IMG/VR virus record: IMGVR_UViG_3300030399_000056
Coordinates: 1-33,624 of that record
Strand: one strand, 5' to 3'
DNA length: 33,624 bases
DNA from: a virus
In this document: positions 5,697 through 13,617 of the stretch, one piece after another
How the letters are laid out: each line of letters starts with the position of its first letter
Numbering within the stretch: position 1 is the first letter of the stretch
The notes under the pieces: generated by a model
The model's database searches: none
What the model was told of the DNA's origin: nothing
What the model saw: the letters and a program-made list of their open reading frames with translations, nothing else
Program-made: the position numbers and the translations under genes

Positions 5697-6243
5697 AGGA
5701 AATATAGGGAGTGAGGCGGGAGAGCCAATCAGCAATCCATTCTTTATTGTTACTTGCTTTATACCTCGCTTCACGTAAAGTATTTATTTCGTCGTAATAA
5801 GCCACAGGATTGATTGAGTTAATGGCCGCAAGTGTTTTACTGCCTATTTGTCCATCTACAATTACAGGTACATGCAATGCGTTACAAGCAATCTGCATAA
5901 AACGTGCTGCAATTCCTGATCCTTGATTAATTGAACAATCGTAGCATGTGTTGGCGACTTGTTGATCGTTCACCTCGTCCAGTGATAAAACATCCCAGTA
6001 ATTTACCTTAAAGAAAGATAGTATCATGTTTTGTAGTTCGGTATCGGCATCAAAAATAAGATTTAATTGATGTGGCGTTAATTGTGGGCATCTATTCAAT
6101 ATATTGTCAACAATAGTCCATCCCTGCCATTTAGGATTTTGCGACCTGTCAACCCCATTTATTGTTTGCGCTTCTCCAATACCCGGATTATACCCATATT
6201 CAGTTTTACCTGTTATTGCCTGCGCTTCGTTAAAGTTTGCCAT
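5695..6243 (-). CDS. Endolysin, GH108-type N-acetylmuramidase with peptidoglycan-binding C-terminus
   Basis: 182 aa from ATG 6243 (MANFNEAQAI). The N-terminal part matches glycosyl hydrolase family 108: the catalytic glutamate is expected in TEYGYNP (E15), followed by the conserved DRSQNPKWQGW (32-42), FFKVNYWD (77-84) and the NQGSGIAARFMQ helix. The end (DGQIGSKTLAAINS ... LREARYKA ... WLSRL) fits the PG_binding_3-type tail. It cleaves the glycan backbone of peptidoglycan at lysis. No signal peptide, so a holin must release it; holin-like genes are near. The upstream in-frame extension to 6270 overlaps the DUF5675 gene and is not needed. Last gene of the lysis operon. Confidence 0.85.
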   Translation of the reverse strand: MANFNEAQAITGKTEYGYNPGIGEAQTINGVDRSQNPKWQGWTIVDNILNRCPQLTPHQLNLIFDADTELQNMILSFFKVNYWDVLSLDEVNDQQVANTCYDCSINQGSGIAARFMQIACNALHVPVIVDGQIGSKTLAAINSINPVAYYDEINTLREARYKASNNKEWIADWLSRLTPYIS

Positions 6244-6266
6244 AAGTTTATTTCTAAATTTTCTGT

Positions 6267-6647
6267 TCAAAATAAATCTACATAAGTTATTGTACTTTCA
6301 ATCCCATCGGCACAATCAGCAAAAAAAGCCGTATAAAATTCGGTTACAGCCACCCATGAATTTGTTATGTCTTCTAAACTTTCTATATTATCGGCTAATC
6401 CTAAACAACCTTTTACATCTTTTACGGTGTTTGCTATATGTAATTCTATGCCCTCAAAACCGGGAACGTTATTAACAAGTGGTACGTAAAAGTTATGATC
6501 AGGTGAAAAATAACGGGTTAAGGGATAGGTGCCGGGCGGAATACATTTAAGAATTTCAAGGCCGTAATATTTCAATCTACCATTTATTTCAACTGCACTA
6601 ATTGTATCATCTTTGGTTTGGGTTAACCTATTCACTGTGACCTGCAT
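6267..6647 (-). CDS. DUF5675 family protein
   Basis: 126 aa starting MQVTVNRLTQTKDDTISAVE. It has the DUF5675 pattern: a small beta domain with IPPGTYPLTRY, then VNNVPGFEGIELHIANT and KGCLGLAD. Biochemical function is unknown; members commonly sit beside phage lysozymes, as here, 23 nt upstream of the muramidase, which suggests a part in cell-wall breakdown or its control. No signal peptide. Confidence 0.8.
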   Translation of the reverse strand: MQVTVNRLTQTKDDTISAVEINGRLKYYGLEILKCIPPGTYPLTRYFSPDHNFYVPLVNNVPGFEGIELHIANTVKDVKGCLGLADNIESLEDITNSWVAVTEFYTAFFADCADGIESTITYVDLF

Positions 6648-6670
6648 GTTTTATGTCTTAAATTTACGGT

Positions 6671-6739
6671 TCATTTACCCGTTTTAATAGTTATAGTTCC
6701 GAAATCAAGCTTTACTATAAATATCCCCATTGTTGTCAT
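6671..6739 (-). CDS. Possible 22-residue peptide
   Basis: ATG 6739 opens MTTMGIFIVKLDFGTITIKT and two more residues before TGA at 6671-6673. It is alternating hydrophobic and polar, in the 104-nt gap between the secreted nuclease and DUF5675 genes. No motif and no supporting ribosome site. It may be chance. Confidence 0.2.
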   Translation of the reverse strand: MTTMGIFIVKLDFGTITIKTGK

Positions 6740-6751
6740 ATCGTATGTTCG

Positions 6752-7351
6752 CTAATTCTTAACAACCTCATAGGTCGTAAAAAGTTTACTATTAACGGTT
6801 GTGGTGTTAGGCACGACCCATTTTTCATAATGATTTGAGTACCAAATTTCTTTAATGCAGTTAGCAGGTATTGTTACCCTATCAATTCCCATATAACCCT
6901 CAATGCCTTGCCAATATATCTTAACTTTTACTGAACCGTATTTAACAGCTAATTGCCTTACGTAATTTTCAATAGCAAGCCAAGTTAATCGGTTGTCTTG
7001 TGGTGTTTGGGGGAATATATTGTCTTGACCGAATGAGTTGTATTCATCGGTTACCGACCCGTTTTCGTCCGAGGCGTTACATAAATGACCTTGATCGTAG
7101 CCCGATTTGGCATAATCCCTATCTTCGTTAACCATATTACCAACAACGTGGAATGAGGGCAAACGGGGTGCAACTTTCTTATGTGGTTTAGCAAAATATA
7201 CCACACTATCAGGGATAAGTGTTTTTGTGTTCCAGTAGGTTGTGAAGCCGGGATATACGTGTTTGACTTGCTGCCCATTACACCATTCAGCATTTATAAT
7301 AAGCATAAGCCAAGCAATAAGTTGGCAGATTATTCTAAGTGGTTTTTTCAT
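6752..7351 (-). CDS. Secreted DNA/RNA non-specific endonuclease (NUC1/EndoG type)
   Basis: 199 aa. Residues 1-26 form a signal peptide (basic MKKPLR, hydrophobic IICQLIAWLMLII, polar exit). The beta-beta-alpha-metal motif is DQGH at 86-89 (consensus DRGH; Arg is Gln here) with the catalytic H89, followed by CNASD, then NIFPQTPQDNRLTWLAIENY, which provides metal-binding and structural Asn residues and the WxxxE pattern (W124, E128, R132). Such enzymes digest DNA and RNA without sequence preference. It is embedded in a phage lysis operon and overlaps the upstream gene by 17 nt. Export implies action in the periplasm or outside: clearing host DNA at lysis or excluding rival phage DNA are both guesses. 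Confidence 0.85.
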   Translation of the reverse strand: MKKPLRIICQLIAWLMLIINAEWCNGQQVKHVYPGFTTYWNTKTLIPDSVVYFAKPHKKVAPRLPSFHVVGNMVNEDRDYAKSGYDQGHLCNASDENGSVTDEYNSFGQDNIFPQTPQDNRLTWLAIENYVRQLAVKYGSVKVKIYWQGIEGYMGIDRVTIPANCIKEIWYSNHYEKWVVPNTTTVNSKLFTTYEVVKN

Positions 7352-7532
7352 TTTTTACGTAATTTATAAAACAAAGATATTCTTTAAATCCAATTCTATG
7401 AAAATATTTATATATCCAAATGTGCGATTTTCGTGTTTTAATATCTTTCATCCCAGCCAAATAATGCAAGCCTAACACAAGGGCAAGCCAAACTAAAATC
7501 GTAATGAAAATCAGTCTGACAAGTGATTTCAT
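7335..7532 (-). CDS. Small single-pass membrane protein, 65 aa
   Basis: Starts MKSLVRLIFITILVWLALVL; the N-terminal helix (about residues 4-27) is either a membrane anchor or an uncleaved signal. The rest is basic (KTRKSHIWIYKYFHRIGFKE). It overlaps the nuclease start downstream and, through ATGA, a 25-residue membrane peptide upstream. A spanin- or pinholin-type role would suit the context, but no signature shows it. Confidence 0.55.
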   Translation of the reverse strand: MKSLVRLIFITILVWLALVLGLHYLAGMKDIKTRKSHIWIYKYFHRIGFKEYLCFINYVKNEKTT

Positions 7533-7606
7533 GGTTTTTTACCGTTACTCATAAATAGTGTGGCAGAGCATAATAACACTAAAACAATTATAGTTATAGC
7601 TATCAT
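7529..7606 (-). CDS. 25-residue membrane peptide
   Basis: ATG 7606 reads MIAITIIVLVLLCSATLFMS then NGKKP and stops at TGA 7531-7529, which overlaps the next ATG at 7532 (ATGA). One hydrophobic helix with a short basic end. The coupling to the next gene and the clean membrane pattern support it as a real micro-protein in the lysis cassette. Confidence 0.45.
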   Translation of the reverse strand: MIAITIIVLVLLCSATLFMSNGKKP

Positions 7607-7688
7607 TTTTGGAGATTATATGTGTTAGAAATATCCCGTTGCTATTAAAATTCTGATGTTGTGTTTTGGTTTCATGGTATAAGACCTA

Positions 7689-7985
7689 CTACAATTTTCC
7701 TAATTTATTCATAATCCCATCAAATCTATCATCCCAATGCTTTCTATCACTCTCACGATATTCAAACAACGTGCTAATTTTGCTATTTTGATCTGCAAAT
7801 ACCTTATCTAAAGTTTTGTTCACAGAAGCCTCCGCAATCTTTTCTATAAATTCCGTCTTTTCCTCCTTTTTGGATTTAAAGTAAACATCAATATACTTAA
7901 AAAAAGCTATCAAAATGGTTATACACGGTGTAAACACCTCTATTAGCGTAGACCAATCAAAGAGTGGAGGTGGTGTATCTGTCAT
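7689..7985 (-). CDS. Membrane-anchored helical protein, 98 aa (holin-accessory-like)
   Basis: ATG 7985, MTDTPPPLFDWSTLIEV. One hydrophobic segment (about 12-33, STLIEVFTPCITILIAFF) is followed by a long charged, coiled-coil-like stretch (KSKKEEKTEFIEKIAEASVN onward). This one-helix plus coiled-coil plan is seen in XhlA-like and other phage lysis-accessory proteins. The in-frame Met codons further upstream lie inside the preceding gene. It begins 4 nt after that gene's stop. Confidence 0.55.
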   Translation of the reverse strand: MTDTPPPLFDWSTLIEVFTPCITILIAFFKYIDVYFKSKKEEKTEFIEKIAEASVNKTLDKVFADQNSKISTLFEYRESDRKHWDDRFDGIMNKLGKL

Positions 7986-7989
7986 TGTA

Positions 7990-8358
7990 TCAATCCTCGA
8001 AAGTTTCATATTTAACGCCAAAATATAAGATTGCTATTGATGCTACCAATATCGTGCCGTTAAAGGTGTATAAATATAATCTATGGTTGGGCAAAATATC
8101 ATATAGTGTTAGAGCAAAAAATAAAAAGTTTATAATCAAAGAGAATTTACAAATGGTATTGATCTCAAATTGAGAGCATGATTTATAACCAAATATATCA
8201 AAATAAGTCAGGAATGACAAAATGATTGCCGTTGTCAGGTAGAATAGACCCTTAATAACCCTCATCTCCCACGTACCAAAGAATAATTCGTATAGATATA
8301 CTTCATACACCCCCACATTAATCAAGAGTGCAAGTAGGCTTAAAACACCCCATTTCAT
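7990..8358 (-). CDS. Multi-pass membrane protein, about 122 aa
   Basis: From ATG 8358 (MKWGVLSLLALLINVGVYEV). Four hydrophobic helices are visible: LSLLALLINVGVYEVYL, GLFYLTTAIILSFLTYFDIF, SLIINFLFFALTLYDIL and GTILVASIAILYFGV. Size and topology suit a holin or anti-holin; no family is recognised. Starts at 8376 or 8382 are possible but would overlap the 38-aa gene upstream further. Confidence 0.55.
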   Translation of the reverse strand: MKWGVLSLLALLINVGVYEVYLYELFFGTWEMRVIKGLFYLTTAIILSFLTYFDIFGYKSCSQFEINTICKFSLIINFLFFALTLYDILPNHRLYLYTFNGTILVASIAILYFGVKYETFED

Positions 8359-8362
8359 ATTA

Positions 8363-8479
8363 TCAGCCCACGTCATCAACACATTTCTGTAATGATTGAC
8401 TCCATACCTGTCCCTGCGGACATTTCGGAGGTGGGTTTTCTTTCGGTTGTGCGACTTTTGTTGTTTTTTTCTTTGCCAT
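8363..8479 (-). CDS. Small lysine/proline-rich protein, 38 aa
   Basis: ATG 8479, MAKKKTTKVAQPKENPPPKC then PQGQVWSQSLQKCVDDVG, stop at 8363-8365. A basic N-terminus leads to a two-cysteine motif CPxGxxWxxxxxxC that recurs, as I recall, in tiny Bacteroidota phage proteins. It follows the fibre gene by 18 nt. Function unknown. Confidence 0.55.
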   Translation of the reverse strand: MAKKKTTKVAQPKENPPPKCPQGQVWSQSLQKCVDDVG

Positions 8480-8497
8480 GATATGTTTTTTAAAGGA

Positions 8498-11400
8498 TTA
8501 ATACATTACAATTCTTGCACCGGCATCAAACGTTATACTACCAATCCCAGTTGTTAATGTTGTTTTAGCTGTAATAACAGTACCATTTTTACACCTGATT
8601 TTACCACTGCTAAATGAATTATTTCCTATTGCGCTTATGCTGCTTAATGTTATTGTTTGAGCAGTGCTATTCTCATCTGTGTAGGTTATTTGAGCCTCTA
8701 TAACATCAGTTGTAACCGCAGTAACGTTTATATACCCCGACACATCAAAAGTAGCCGTGGAAGCCCCTACAGTGAATGTGGTTATATTACCTGCTGCACT
8801 TTGAGAAGTTAAATCTGCCGTTCCTTTTATCTGTGGTGTTAAAGCGATAGCCGCCTGTATAGCAGCCATTGTTGCTATTTGTGTTGTATTGGTTGCTACT
8901 GCGGCTGTTGGAGCCGTTGGAATACCACCTAATGTAAGATTGCCACTTGTATTAATACTTACATTGGGACTCCCATAAAAATATCCATTAATGCCGTTCT
9001 TACCGATGTAGGCACCATACCCTGCATCCGTTCCGGCCGTGCCACCTACTTGAAAATCACCCGTTGCTCCGTAAATTTCAGCCTGCGCCACTGGTGTAGT
9101 GTTGCCGACAAATACAATATCCCTATTTGCACCTGTAGCCCTGCTCTGTAAAACAAGATTGCCTGCTGTAAGAAATGGGTATACGCTACCGGAGCTTGCC
9201 GACCCGTATATCAATGGTGTGGTGGATGTGGTGTTAAATGCAGACACCCCAAAGGAGAAAGTAGCCGTTGTACCAATAGTTTCAGAAGTGGTGTTTATGT
9301 TACCATTCACCTGTACCAAATCTGCACCATTGTCGGTACTTGTTCCAAATAGAAAATGCCCAGTCCCTGTAACCGCACCCCGTAATGTAGGGGTTGTACC
9401 AGTAACAAAATCAATATCCCGGGCTGTACCGTCCGATCTACTTTCTAACTCTAAATTACCTGCGGTTAAAAAAGGATAGGAAACGCCTGATGCCAGCGTT
9501 GAATATATAATAGGTATTGGTAACCCACTTGGGAAGGCCGCTTCGCTACTGGCAAAACTTAAATATGGCGTCACATTACCGTAGTTAGTGCAGGTTACTA
9601 AACTGTCAAGTATAGCGGTTTGGTTATTGAATGTGTTTGTTACCGCATCAAACTTTATTCCATTTACATTGGTTGCTTTAAAACTGGCATAAGTACCAAC
9701 GTTCGTTACTGTATTCCCAGTGAAGTTAACGTTGTTTATGTTTCCGGCAGCAAATCCGGTTATCACTACATCATTAGCGTTATCGGTTGTATCACGCGAT
9801 ATTTGATTATTCTGTATTAACGTGTTAGCCAATGTAAATCCCGAAGCATTGGATATGTTTATTGCATTATTTTTAAAATCTTCAATACTGTTATTTTGGA
9901 TTTGAACATCGGCTGTAGTTGAGTTTGATACAAGAACAATAGCGTTGGCTTTATATCCATTTCCACGCTCCCCCACGCCAATATGGAATTTATTGTTCTT
10001 AATTCTCAACCCCCCTATAAACGCTCCATAAATATCATCGGCGGTAGATGATCTTGAACTGTTGAACCAGTTATCGTCAATATCGTTATCTCCCTCGTCG
10101 TTTATAGTATTGGAGAGATACATATTATACTGTATATCATTTACGAACTGACAGCCTTCTACACGACTTTCATTAAGGGATAGCGTATAAAAATTGTCAT
10201 AGAAATATCCAATAAAAACATTATTCATTCGGAATGAGTTACCGTTTGCAGCGATATAGACACCTGCACCCGCCGTAGGCGTTGTAGTACTTGCATTTTT
10301 TATCGTTATGCCCTCTATACTTACACCTCTGCCGTTGGCTATATAAAAGGCGTTTGCTGTTGGACTTGTCTGAATAATAACAGATGTACCCCCCGCATAT
10401 ACACCTACCGGGCTTGTGCCAACCGAACCGGAATACGGGGCTAAACCGCCGTTACCAAGAATATGGGTAAACGGATTGACATTCAGCGCCCCCGATATAA
10501 TATATTTATGACTTGGAAAGTACACTGTTGCACCTGCAGCGGGAACGGCTGATAAGGCGCTATTTATGGCCGTTGTAACATCGGTAACACTGTCTACATA
10601 TCCGACTGGTAGATAATCGCCAACATTGATGTATATTTTTGATTGAACGCTTGCACTATCCGCCAGCGTCGAAGCAGCCAAATAAGGAAATTTATAAACC
10701 GCCGTCCCGGGATAATTTGAATATTCGCTACGGGTATATCCAGTTGCCAAATTCTTATATGACATTCGGTTGTTATAGCTAAATAAATATGTGCCCGTTG
10801 ATCCGGTGGTAGCCGGAATAGCGGTTTGGTTACTAAGATACGTGGCACCAAATGTTGGTGTTGATGATAGCCCTATCGGTTGTGGTGTGCTTAAAGTCAC
10901 CGATCCAGTTGCCGAAGAAGCTATTATTTCATTTGCTGTGCCTGTTACCGAATTAACTACTGTACCCCCCACTATACCGCTAGGTAAATCAATCAATCTA
11001 ATAAAATCGTTATTATTTACCGGAGTTGAATACCCGGCGACCTCGGCTGAAAATTGAACTGGTAAATTAACATCTAATGTTCCAGTACTTACAAATACAT
11101 TGGGGGTATATTTTAAAATATTATCGCTTCCCGCTATCAAAAAATTGTAAGTGTTAGCACTCGTAGTACTAAATCCCGACTCAAATTGTGTGGCTTGTAC
11201 TGTTCCATTAACATTTTGGTTGCCTGTAAAAAAATTATTTCCTAATAAACGTGGCGATAATGCGCTTAGGCTATCAGCGTAATGGGTAGCTGCTATGCCC
11301 GGATGCGTATTAAAGTACGTTATAGTAGGGAATAACACATTACTATCCGCTAAAGACACATAATTATTCTTCAGCCACGCCCTGTTAACTAACTCGAACC

Positions 11401-11560
11401 ATTTTGTATTTTGATATGCCCATGTAGTAGTATCGCCACTTAGGACTTGCTGATAGGACGTTACAGGTTTAGCTACGGGGGCGGTCGGTGTCGGATCTGT
11501 CTGCCCCATTACAGCGAACGGGATGCATAGGAGGATGAAAAGTGTTAATCGCTTAAACAT
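8498..11560 (-). CDS. Tail fibre / receptor-binding protein with right-handed beta-helix
   Basis: 1020 aa. Residues 1-19 (MFKRLTLFILLCIPFAVMG) read as a signal peptide, unusual for a virion part. A Ser/Thr/Asn-rich N-terminal region leads, from about residue 325, to a pectate-lyase-like beta-helix: it opens DVTTAINSALSAVPAAGATV-YFPSHKYIISG and continues with Asn-rich coils such as IQNNSIEDFKNNAINISNAS up to about 650. Two related blocks follow (YPFLTAGNLELESRSDGTAR and YPFLTAGNLVLQSRATGANR, about 90 aa apart), then a collar-like C-terminus with a final beta domain. Such proteins bind or degrade surface glycans. It heads the lysis cassette. Confidence 0.75.
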   Translation of the reverse strand: MFKRLTLFILLCIPFAVMGQTDPTPTAPVAKPVTSYQQVLSGDTTTWAYQNTKWFELVNRAWLKNNYVSLADSNVLFPTITYFNTHPGIAATHYADSLSALSPRLLGNNFFTGNQNVNGTVQATQFESGFSTTSANTYNFLIAGSDNILKYTPNVFVSTGTLDVNLPVQFSAEVAGYSTPVNNNDFIRLIDLPSGIVGGTVVNSVTGTANEIIASSATGSVTLSTPQPIGLSSTPTFGATYLSNQTAIPATTGSTGTYLFSYNNRMSYKNLATGYTRSEYSNYPGTAVYKFPYLAASTLADSASVQSKIYINVGDYLPVGYVDSVTDVTTAINSALSAVPAAGATVYFPSHKYIISGALNVNPFTHILGNGGLAPYSGSVGTSPVGVYAGGTSVIIQTSPTANAFYIANGRGVSIEGITIKNASTTTPTAGAGVYIAANGNSFRMNNVFIGYFYDNFYTLSLNESRVEGCQFVNDIQYNMYLSNTINDEGDNDIDDNWFNSSRSSTADDIYGAFIGGLRIKNNKFHIGVGERGNGYKANAIVLVSNSTTADVQIQNNSIEDFKNNAINISNASGFTLANTLIQNNQISRDTTDNANDVVITGFAAGNINNVNFTGNTVTNVGTYASFKATNVNGIKFDAVTNTFNNQTAILDSLVTCTNYGNVTPYLSFASSEAAFPSGLPIPIIYSTLASGVSYPFLTAGNLELESRSDGTARDIDFVTGTTPTLRGAVTGTGHFLFGTSTDNGADLVQVNGNINTTSETIGTTATFSFGVSAFNTTSTTPLIYGSASSGSVYPFLTAGNLVLQSRATGANRDIVFVGNTTPVAQAEIYGATGDFQVGGTAGTDAGYGAYIGKNGINGYFYGSPNVSINTSGNLTLGGIPTAPTAAVATNTTQIATMAAIQAAIALTPQIKGTADLTSQSAAGNITTFTVGASTATFDVSGYINVTAVTTDVIEAQITYTDENSTAQTITLSSISAIGNNSFSSGKIRCKNGTVITAKTTLTTGIGSITFDAGARIVMY

Positions 11561-11573
11561 GGCTTAAAGATAA

Positions 11574-11605
11574 TTTGAAAAAACGATATATAAAACGTAT
11601 ATTTG
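11574..11605 (+). promoter_or_regulatory. Bacteroidota-type promoter for the plus-strand accessory operon
   Basis: TTTG (11574-11577), a 20-nt spacer, TATATTTG (11598-11605): an exact match to TTTG-N20-TAnnTTTG. Transcription would begin near 11612, about 11 nt before ATG 11623. It lies in the divergent gap with the fibre gene. Confidence 0.8.
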
Positions 11606-11622
11606 CGTATACAAATGGAAAT

Positions 11623-11871
11623 ATGAAAGAAGCAAATAGCCACAACGACATGAATGAAATTTTAGAGCAATACCAAAACGACTTTATAGATGATGAATAC
11701 GTCTTATTTAAAGACTACACCATGCTACAATTAAAAACTATATTTTATAGCCTGCCAACTGGCGCAAGCGGCGGCGGTAATTTACCACGTGGTTACGCCT
11801 CGCTTAAAAAAGCTATTGACATGCATAGGCATTACACTTCAATTAAATTGAGCAACTCGCCAAAAAAATAA
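11623..11871 (+). CDS. Hypothetical protein, 82 aa
   Basis: First gene of the rightward operon, starting MKEANSHNDMNEILEQYQND. The TTG-initiated extension to 11575 would fall inside the promoter and is rejected. Acidic and helical at the N-terminus; the loop LPTGASGGGNLPRGY followed by ASLKKAIDMHRHYTSIKL is reminiscent of small nucleic-acid-binding phage proteins, but no family is certain. Confidence 0.65.
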   Translation: MKEANSHNDMNEILEQYQNDFIDDEYVLFKDYTMLQLKTIFYSLPTGASGGGNLPRGYASLKKAIDMHRHYTSIKLSNSPKK

Positions 11872-11876
11872 ATAAA

Positions 11877-12341
11877 ATGGTTACGCAAATATTAAACAAT
11901 ATAACCTATCAGCCACTGCAACATAGAAAGTATTGTACGGCTTGTAAGCAGACTTTGCCAATTGCTTCATATTCATTGAATAAGCAAAATATAACCACAG
12001 GGCTGCACTGGATATGTAAAAAGTGTCAAAACAAAAAAAATAAAGATTGGAAAACCATTAAGGGTATAAAAACATATATCTATACAATATCTAATCCTGT
12101 TTCTAAACAAATAATATACATAGGTAAAACTAAAACACACGATCCTAATAATAGGAAAGTAAGCCACTTTAATACCCCGAATTCAACTCCCATATCTAAT
12201 GAAATTTTTTATTTAAAATCTCAAAATATAACTCCCTTATTTGAAATAATAGATATAGTAGACGATGAACTATCCCTCTTTTTGGGAATTCTTTTATATT
12301 CAACTAATAAAAACATGGGGGTTCAATTTATTGAACGTTAA
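11877..12341 (+). CDS. Zinc finger plus GIY-YIG-like nuclease
   Basis: 154 aa. An N-terminal zinc module has CTAC (20-23) and CKKC (47-50), spaced by LPIASYSLNKQNITTGLHW, the pattern common at the start of phage HNH and GIY proteins. The second half starts KTYIYTIS (65-72), then IIYIGKT (79-85) and R93, matching the GIY-YIG signature and the conserved Arg. The family's last motif (Glu and Asn) is not obvious, so activity is uncertain. It follows the previous stop by 5 nt. Probably a mobile, homing-type gene. Confidence 0.65.
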   Translation: MVTQILNNITYQPLQHRKYCTACKQTLPIASYSLNKQNITTGLHWICKKCQNKKNKDWKTIKGIKTYIYTISNPVSKQIIYIGKTKTHDPNNRKVSHFNTPNSTPISNEIFYLKSQNITPLFEIIDIVDDELSLFLGILLYSTNKNMGVQFIER

Positions 12342-12357
12342 GTATAATAAATAACAT

Positions 12358-12537
12358 ATGAGTGAAATACAAAACCTAATCAACGGAAAGTTTACCCAAA
12401 AATGGGTAGCGGAAAGGCTTTACCCTAATTTGCCTATAAAATCAGCTATGGCAAAACTAAGCAGCAAGCTAAGGAATGCCCATGGGCGTAAGCTAAATGC
12501 TGATGAAATAAAAAAAATTGAAATTATTTTACAATAA
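12358..12537 (+). CDS. Small helical protein, 59 aa, possibly HTH-like
   Basis: ATG 12358, MSEIQNLINGKFTQKWVAER; later LPIKSAMAKLSSKLRNAHGR and ADEIKKIEIILQ. The stretch TQKWVAERLYPNLPIKSAMA resembles a helix-turn-helix that picks up DNA. Basic and compact, it lies 16 nt after the GIY-YIG-like gene. Recognised by composition, not by a firm family match. Confidence 0.55.
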   Translation: MSEIQNLINGKFTQKWVAERLYPNLPIKSAMAKLSSKLRNAHGRKLNADEIKKIEIILQ

Positions 12538-12539
12538 TA

Positions 12540-12570
12540 TTTGGTATATTAAAATATACATGTATGTTTA
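12540..12570 (+). promoter_or_regulatory. Possible promoter
   Basis: TTTG (12540-12543), 19 nt, TATGTTTA (12563-12570), one base off TAnnTTTG. A start near 12577 would leave ATG 12594 as the first usable start and would exclude ATG 12564. Confidence 0.4.
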
Positions 12571-12593
12571 CATCACAATCAACAACAAGTATT

Positions 12594-12884
12594 ATGAAAA
12601 CAGCACAAATAGACATTTTAGCGGTAAATAAAAAAGGCAGTACTTATACCGTTGATTATTGGGATGAATCATGTGAAAACGAAAATAATGTTACTATGCA
12701 GATTAGTGAGGATTCATTGGTTAATCACATTGTACAAAATGAGCTAAACCACGAAACATTTATCAATTATCGTATGCAAAACCCCGAGTGCGATGGCATG
12801 GATGAGCGTTATATTAACCCTTTTGAGTACTTAGCTGATAATACTGATTTTGTTTTAACAGATTACATAACCGCTAATTCATAA
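12594..12884 (+). CDS. Hypothetical acidic protein, 96 aa
   Basis: MKTAQIDILAVNKKGSTYTV opens a beta-rich start, followed by acidic, Asn-rich sequence (DESCENENNV) and a helical middle (SLVNHIVQNELNHETF). The in-frame ATG at 12564 lies in the promoter-like box, so 12594 is preferred. No family recognised. Confidence 0.6.
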   Translation: MKTAQIDILAVNKKGSTYTVDYWDESCENENNVTMQISEDSLVNHIVQNELNHETFINYRMQNPECDGMDERYINPFEYLADNTDFVLTDYITANS

Positions 12885-12887
12885 CCA

Positions 12888-13034
12888 ATGAACTATCAAC
12901 CACTATTCGACAAATCAATCTACATGGCTGATTGCGCTTTTGAAGCAGGCGACTGGAAAATGTTCTTTAAGTATATGAAATTGCATAACGCTTTGGTGCA
13001 ACGGAAGATAAAGAGTTTTGGGAGAAATATATAA
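12888..13034 (+). CDS. Small hypothetical protein, 48 aa
   Basis: ATG 12888, MNYQPLFDKSIYMADCAFEA then GDWKMFFKYMKLHNALVQRK; stop TAA 13032-13034. Aromatic-rich and mostly helical, basic at the end. It starts 3 nt after the previous stop, which supports it as a real gene in this tight operon. No function known. Confidence 0.5.
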   Translation: MNYQPLFDKSIYMADCAFEAGDWKMFFKYMKLHNALVQRKIKSFGRNI

Positions 13035-13050
13035 ATTAAATCAAATAGAT

Positions 13051-13362
13051 ATGAAAACAGAAATATATAAACGTACCGATTCTGAAATAGAAAAAGCGGT
13101 TGAATTATTAGAAATCAATAAATCGGAGTGTAAACATTACAATATGTTTGGCTCTGATAATTGGGCTAAACATGATGTTAGAATTGACACCATTAAAAAT
13201 AAACGTTCAGAAGATTATGTGTATTCCAAATACCCATCAGCAAATGAAGAAGATGAAGAGGATATGGAATTGCATGATTTATGGCTCGCTGGAATGTCAG
13301 GACTTGAATATTTACGTGGTGAATGCGAAATAGAACACTTGTTGATACCTATTAAAAAATAA
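13051..13362 (+). CDS. Hypothetical acidic protein, 103 aa
   Basis: MKTEIYKRTDSEIEKAVELL starts a helical N-terminus; a very acidic run (NEEDEEDMELHD) lies near residues 70-81. ATG 13051 is chosen over TTG 13018, which overlaps the previous gene. Last protein gene before the non-coding block that leads to the tmRNA. Confidence 0.55.
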   Translation: MKTEIYKRTDSEIEKAVELLEINKSECKHYNMFGSDNWAKHDVRIDTIKNKRSEDYVYSKYPSANEEDEEDMELHDLWLAGMSGLEYLRGECEIEHLLIPIKK

Positions 13363-13402
13363 CCAAATTGTCTGGTGGGGAATACTACCGCGCCTCGGTT
13401 TA

Positions 13403-13427
13403 GCCTAACGTTCTTCGGGACTTAGGC
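13403..13427 (+). other. UUCG hairpin followed by TTTGGTGGT
   Basis: GCCTAA, bulged C, GTTC, loop TTCG, GGAC, TTAGGC. It is followed (13428-13440) by A then TTTGGTGGTGAAAG-like sequence, almost the same as the segment after the UUCG hairpin at 489-506. Confidence 0.6.
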
Positions 13428-13584
13428 ATTTGGTGGTGAAAGCAGTGAGTAAAGGTTTCTCCCGTAGATATACGGATGCCGTTCGAATCGGAAAAGTAAG
13501 CGGATGCGCTGAAAGACTATGGTAGTTCTTGGGTTCGATTCCAATATGCGTTCTGCATATGATAAGGTGATAGTTTAGGTTTAT

Positions 13585-13617
13585 AGCCTGCCCGATCTGC
13601 GATAGTGACGGCAGGCT
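13585..13617 (+). terminator. Stable hairpin just before the tmRNA
   Basis: An 8-bp stem, AGCCTGCC (13585-13592) with GGCAGGCT (13610-13617), then TAATTT. It ends 6 nt before the tmRNA 5' end. It could terminate upstream transcripts weakly or serve as a processing or stability element for the tmRNA precursor. Confidence 0.5.

Noticed and set aside
9099-9479. Plus-strand frames inside the fibre and giant virion genes
   Set aside because: These are mirror frames of long, well-supported minus-strand genes, with Val/Pro-rich shadow composition.
11591-11615. Leftward promoter for the fibre gene
   Set aside because: A TTTG is present at 11615-11612, but the -7 region reads TATATCGT, a poor match.
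13413-13499. Long-variable-arm tRNA (Leu/Ser type)
   Set aside because: CCGTA/TACGG and a T-loop fit a variable arm and T-arm, but no acceptor, D or anticodon stems could be paired.
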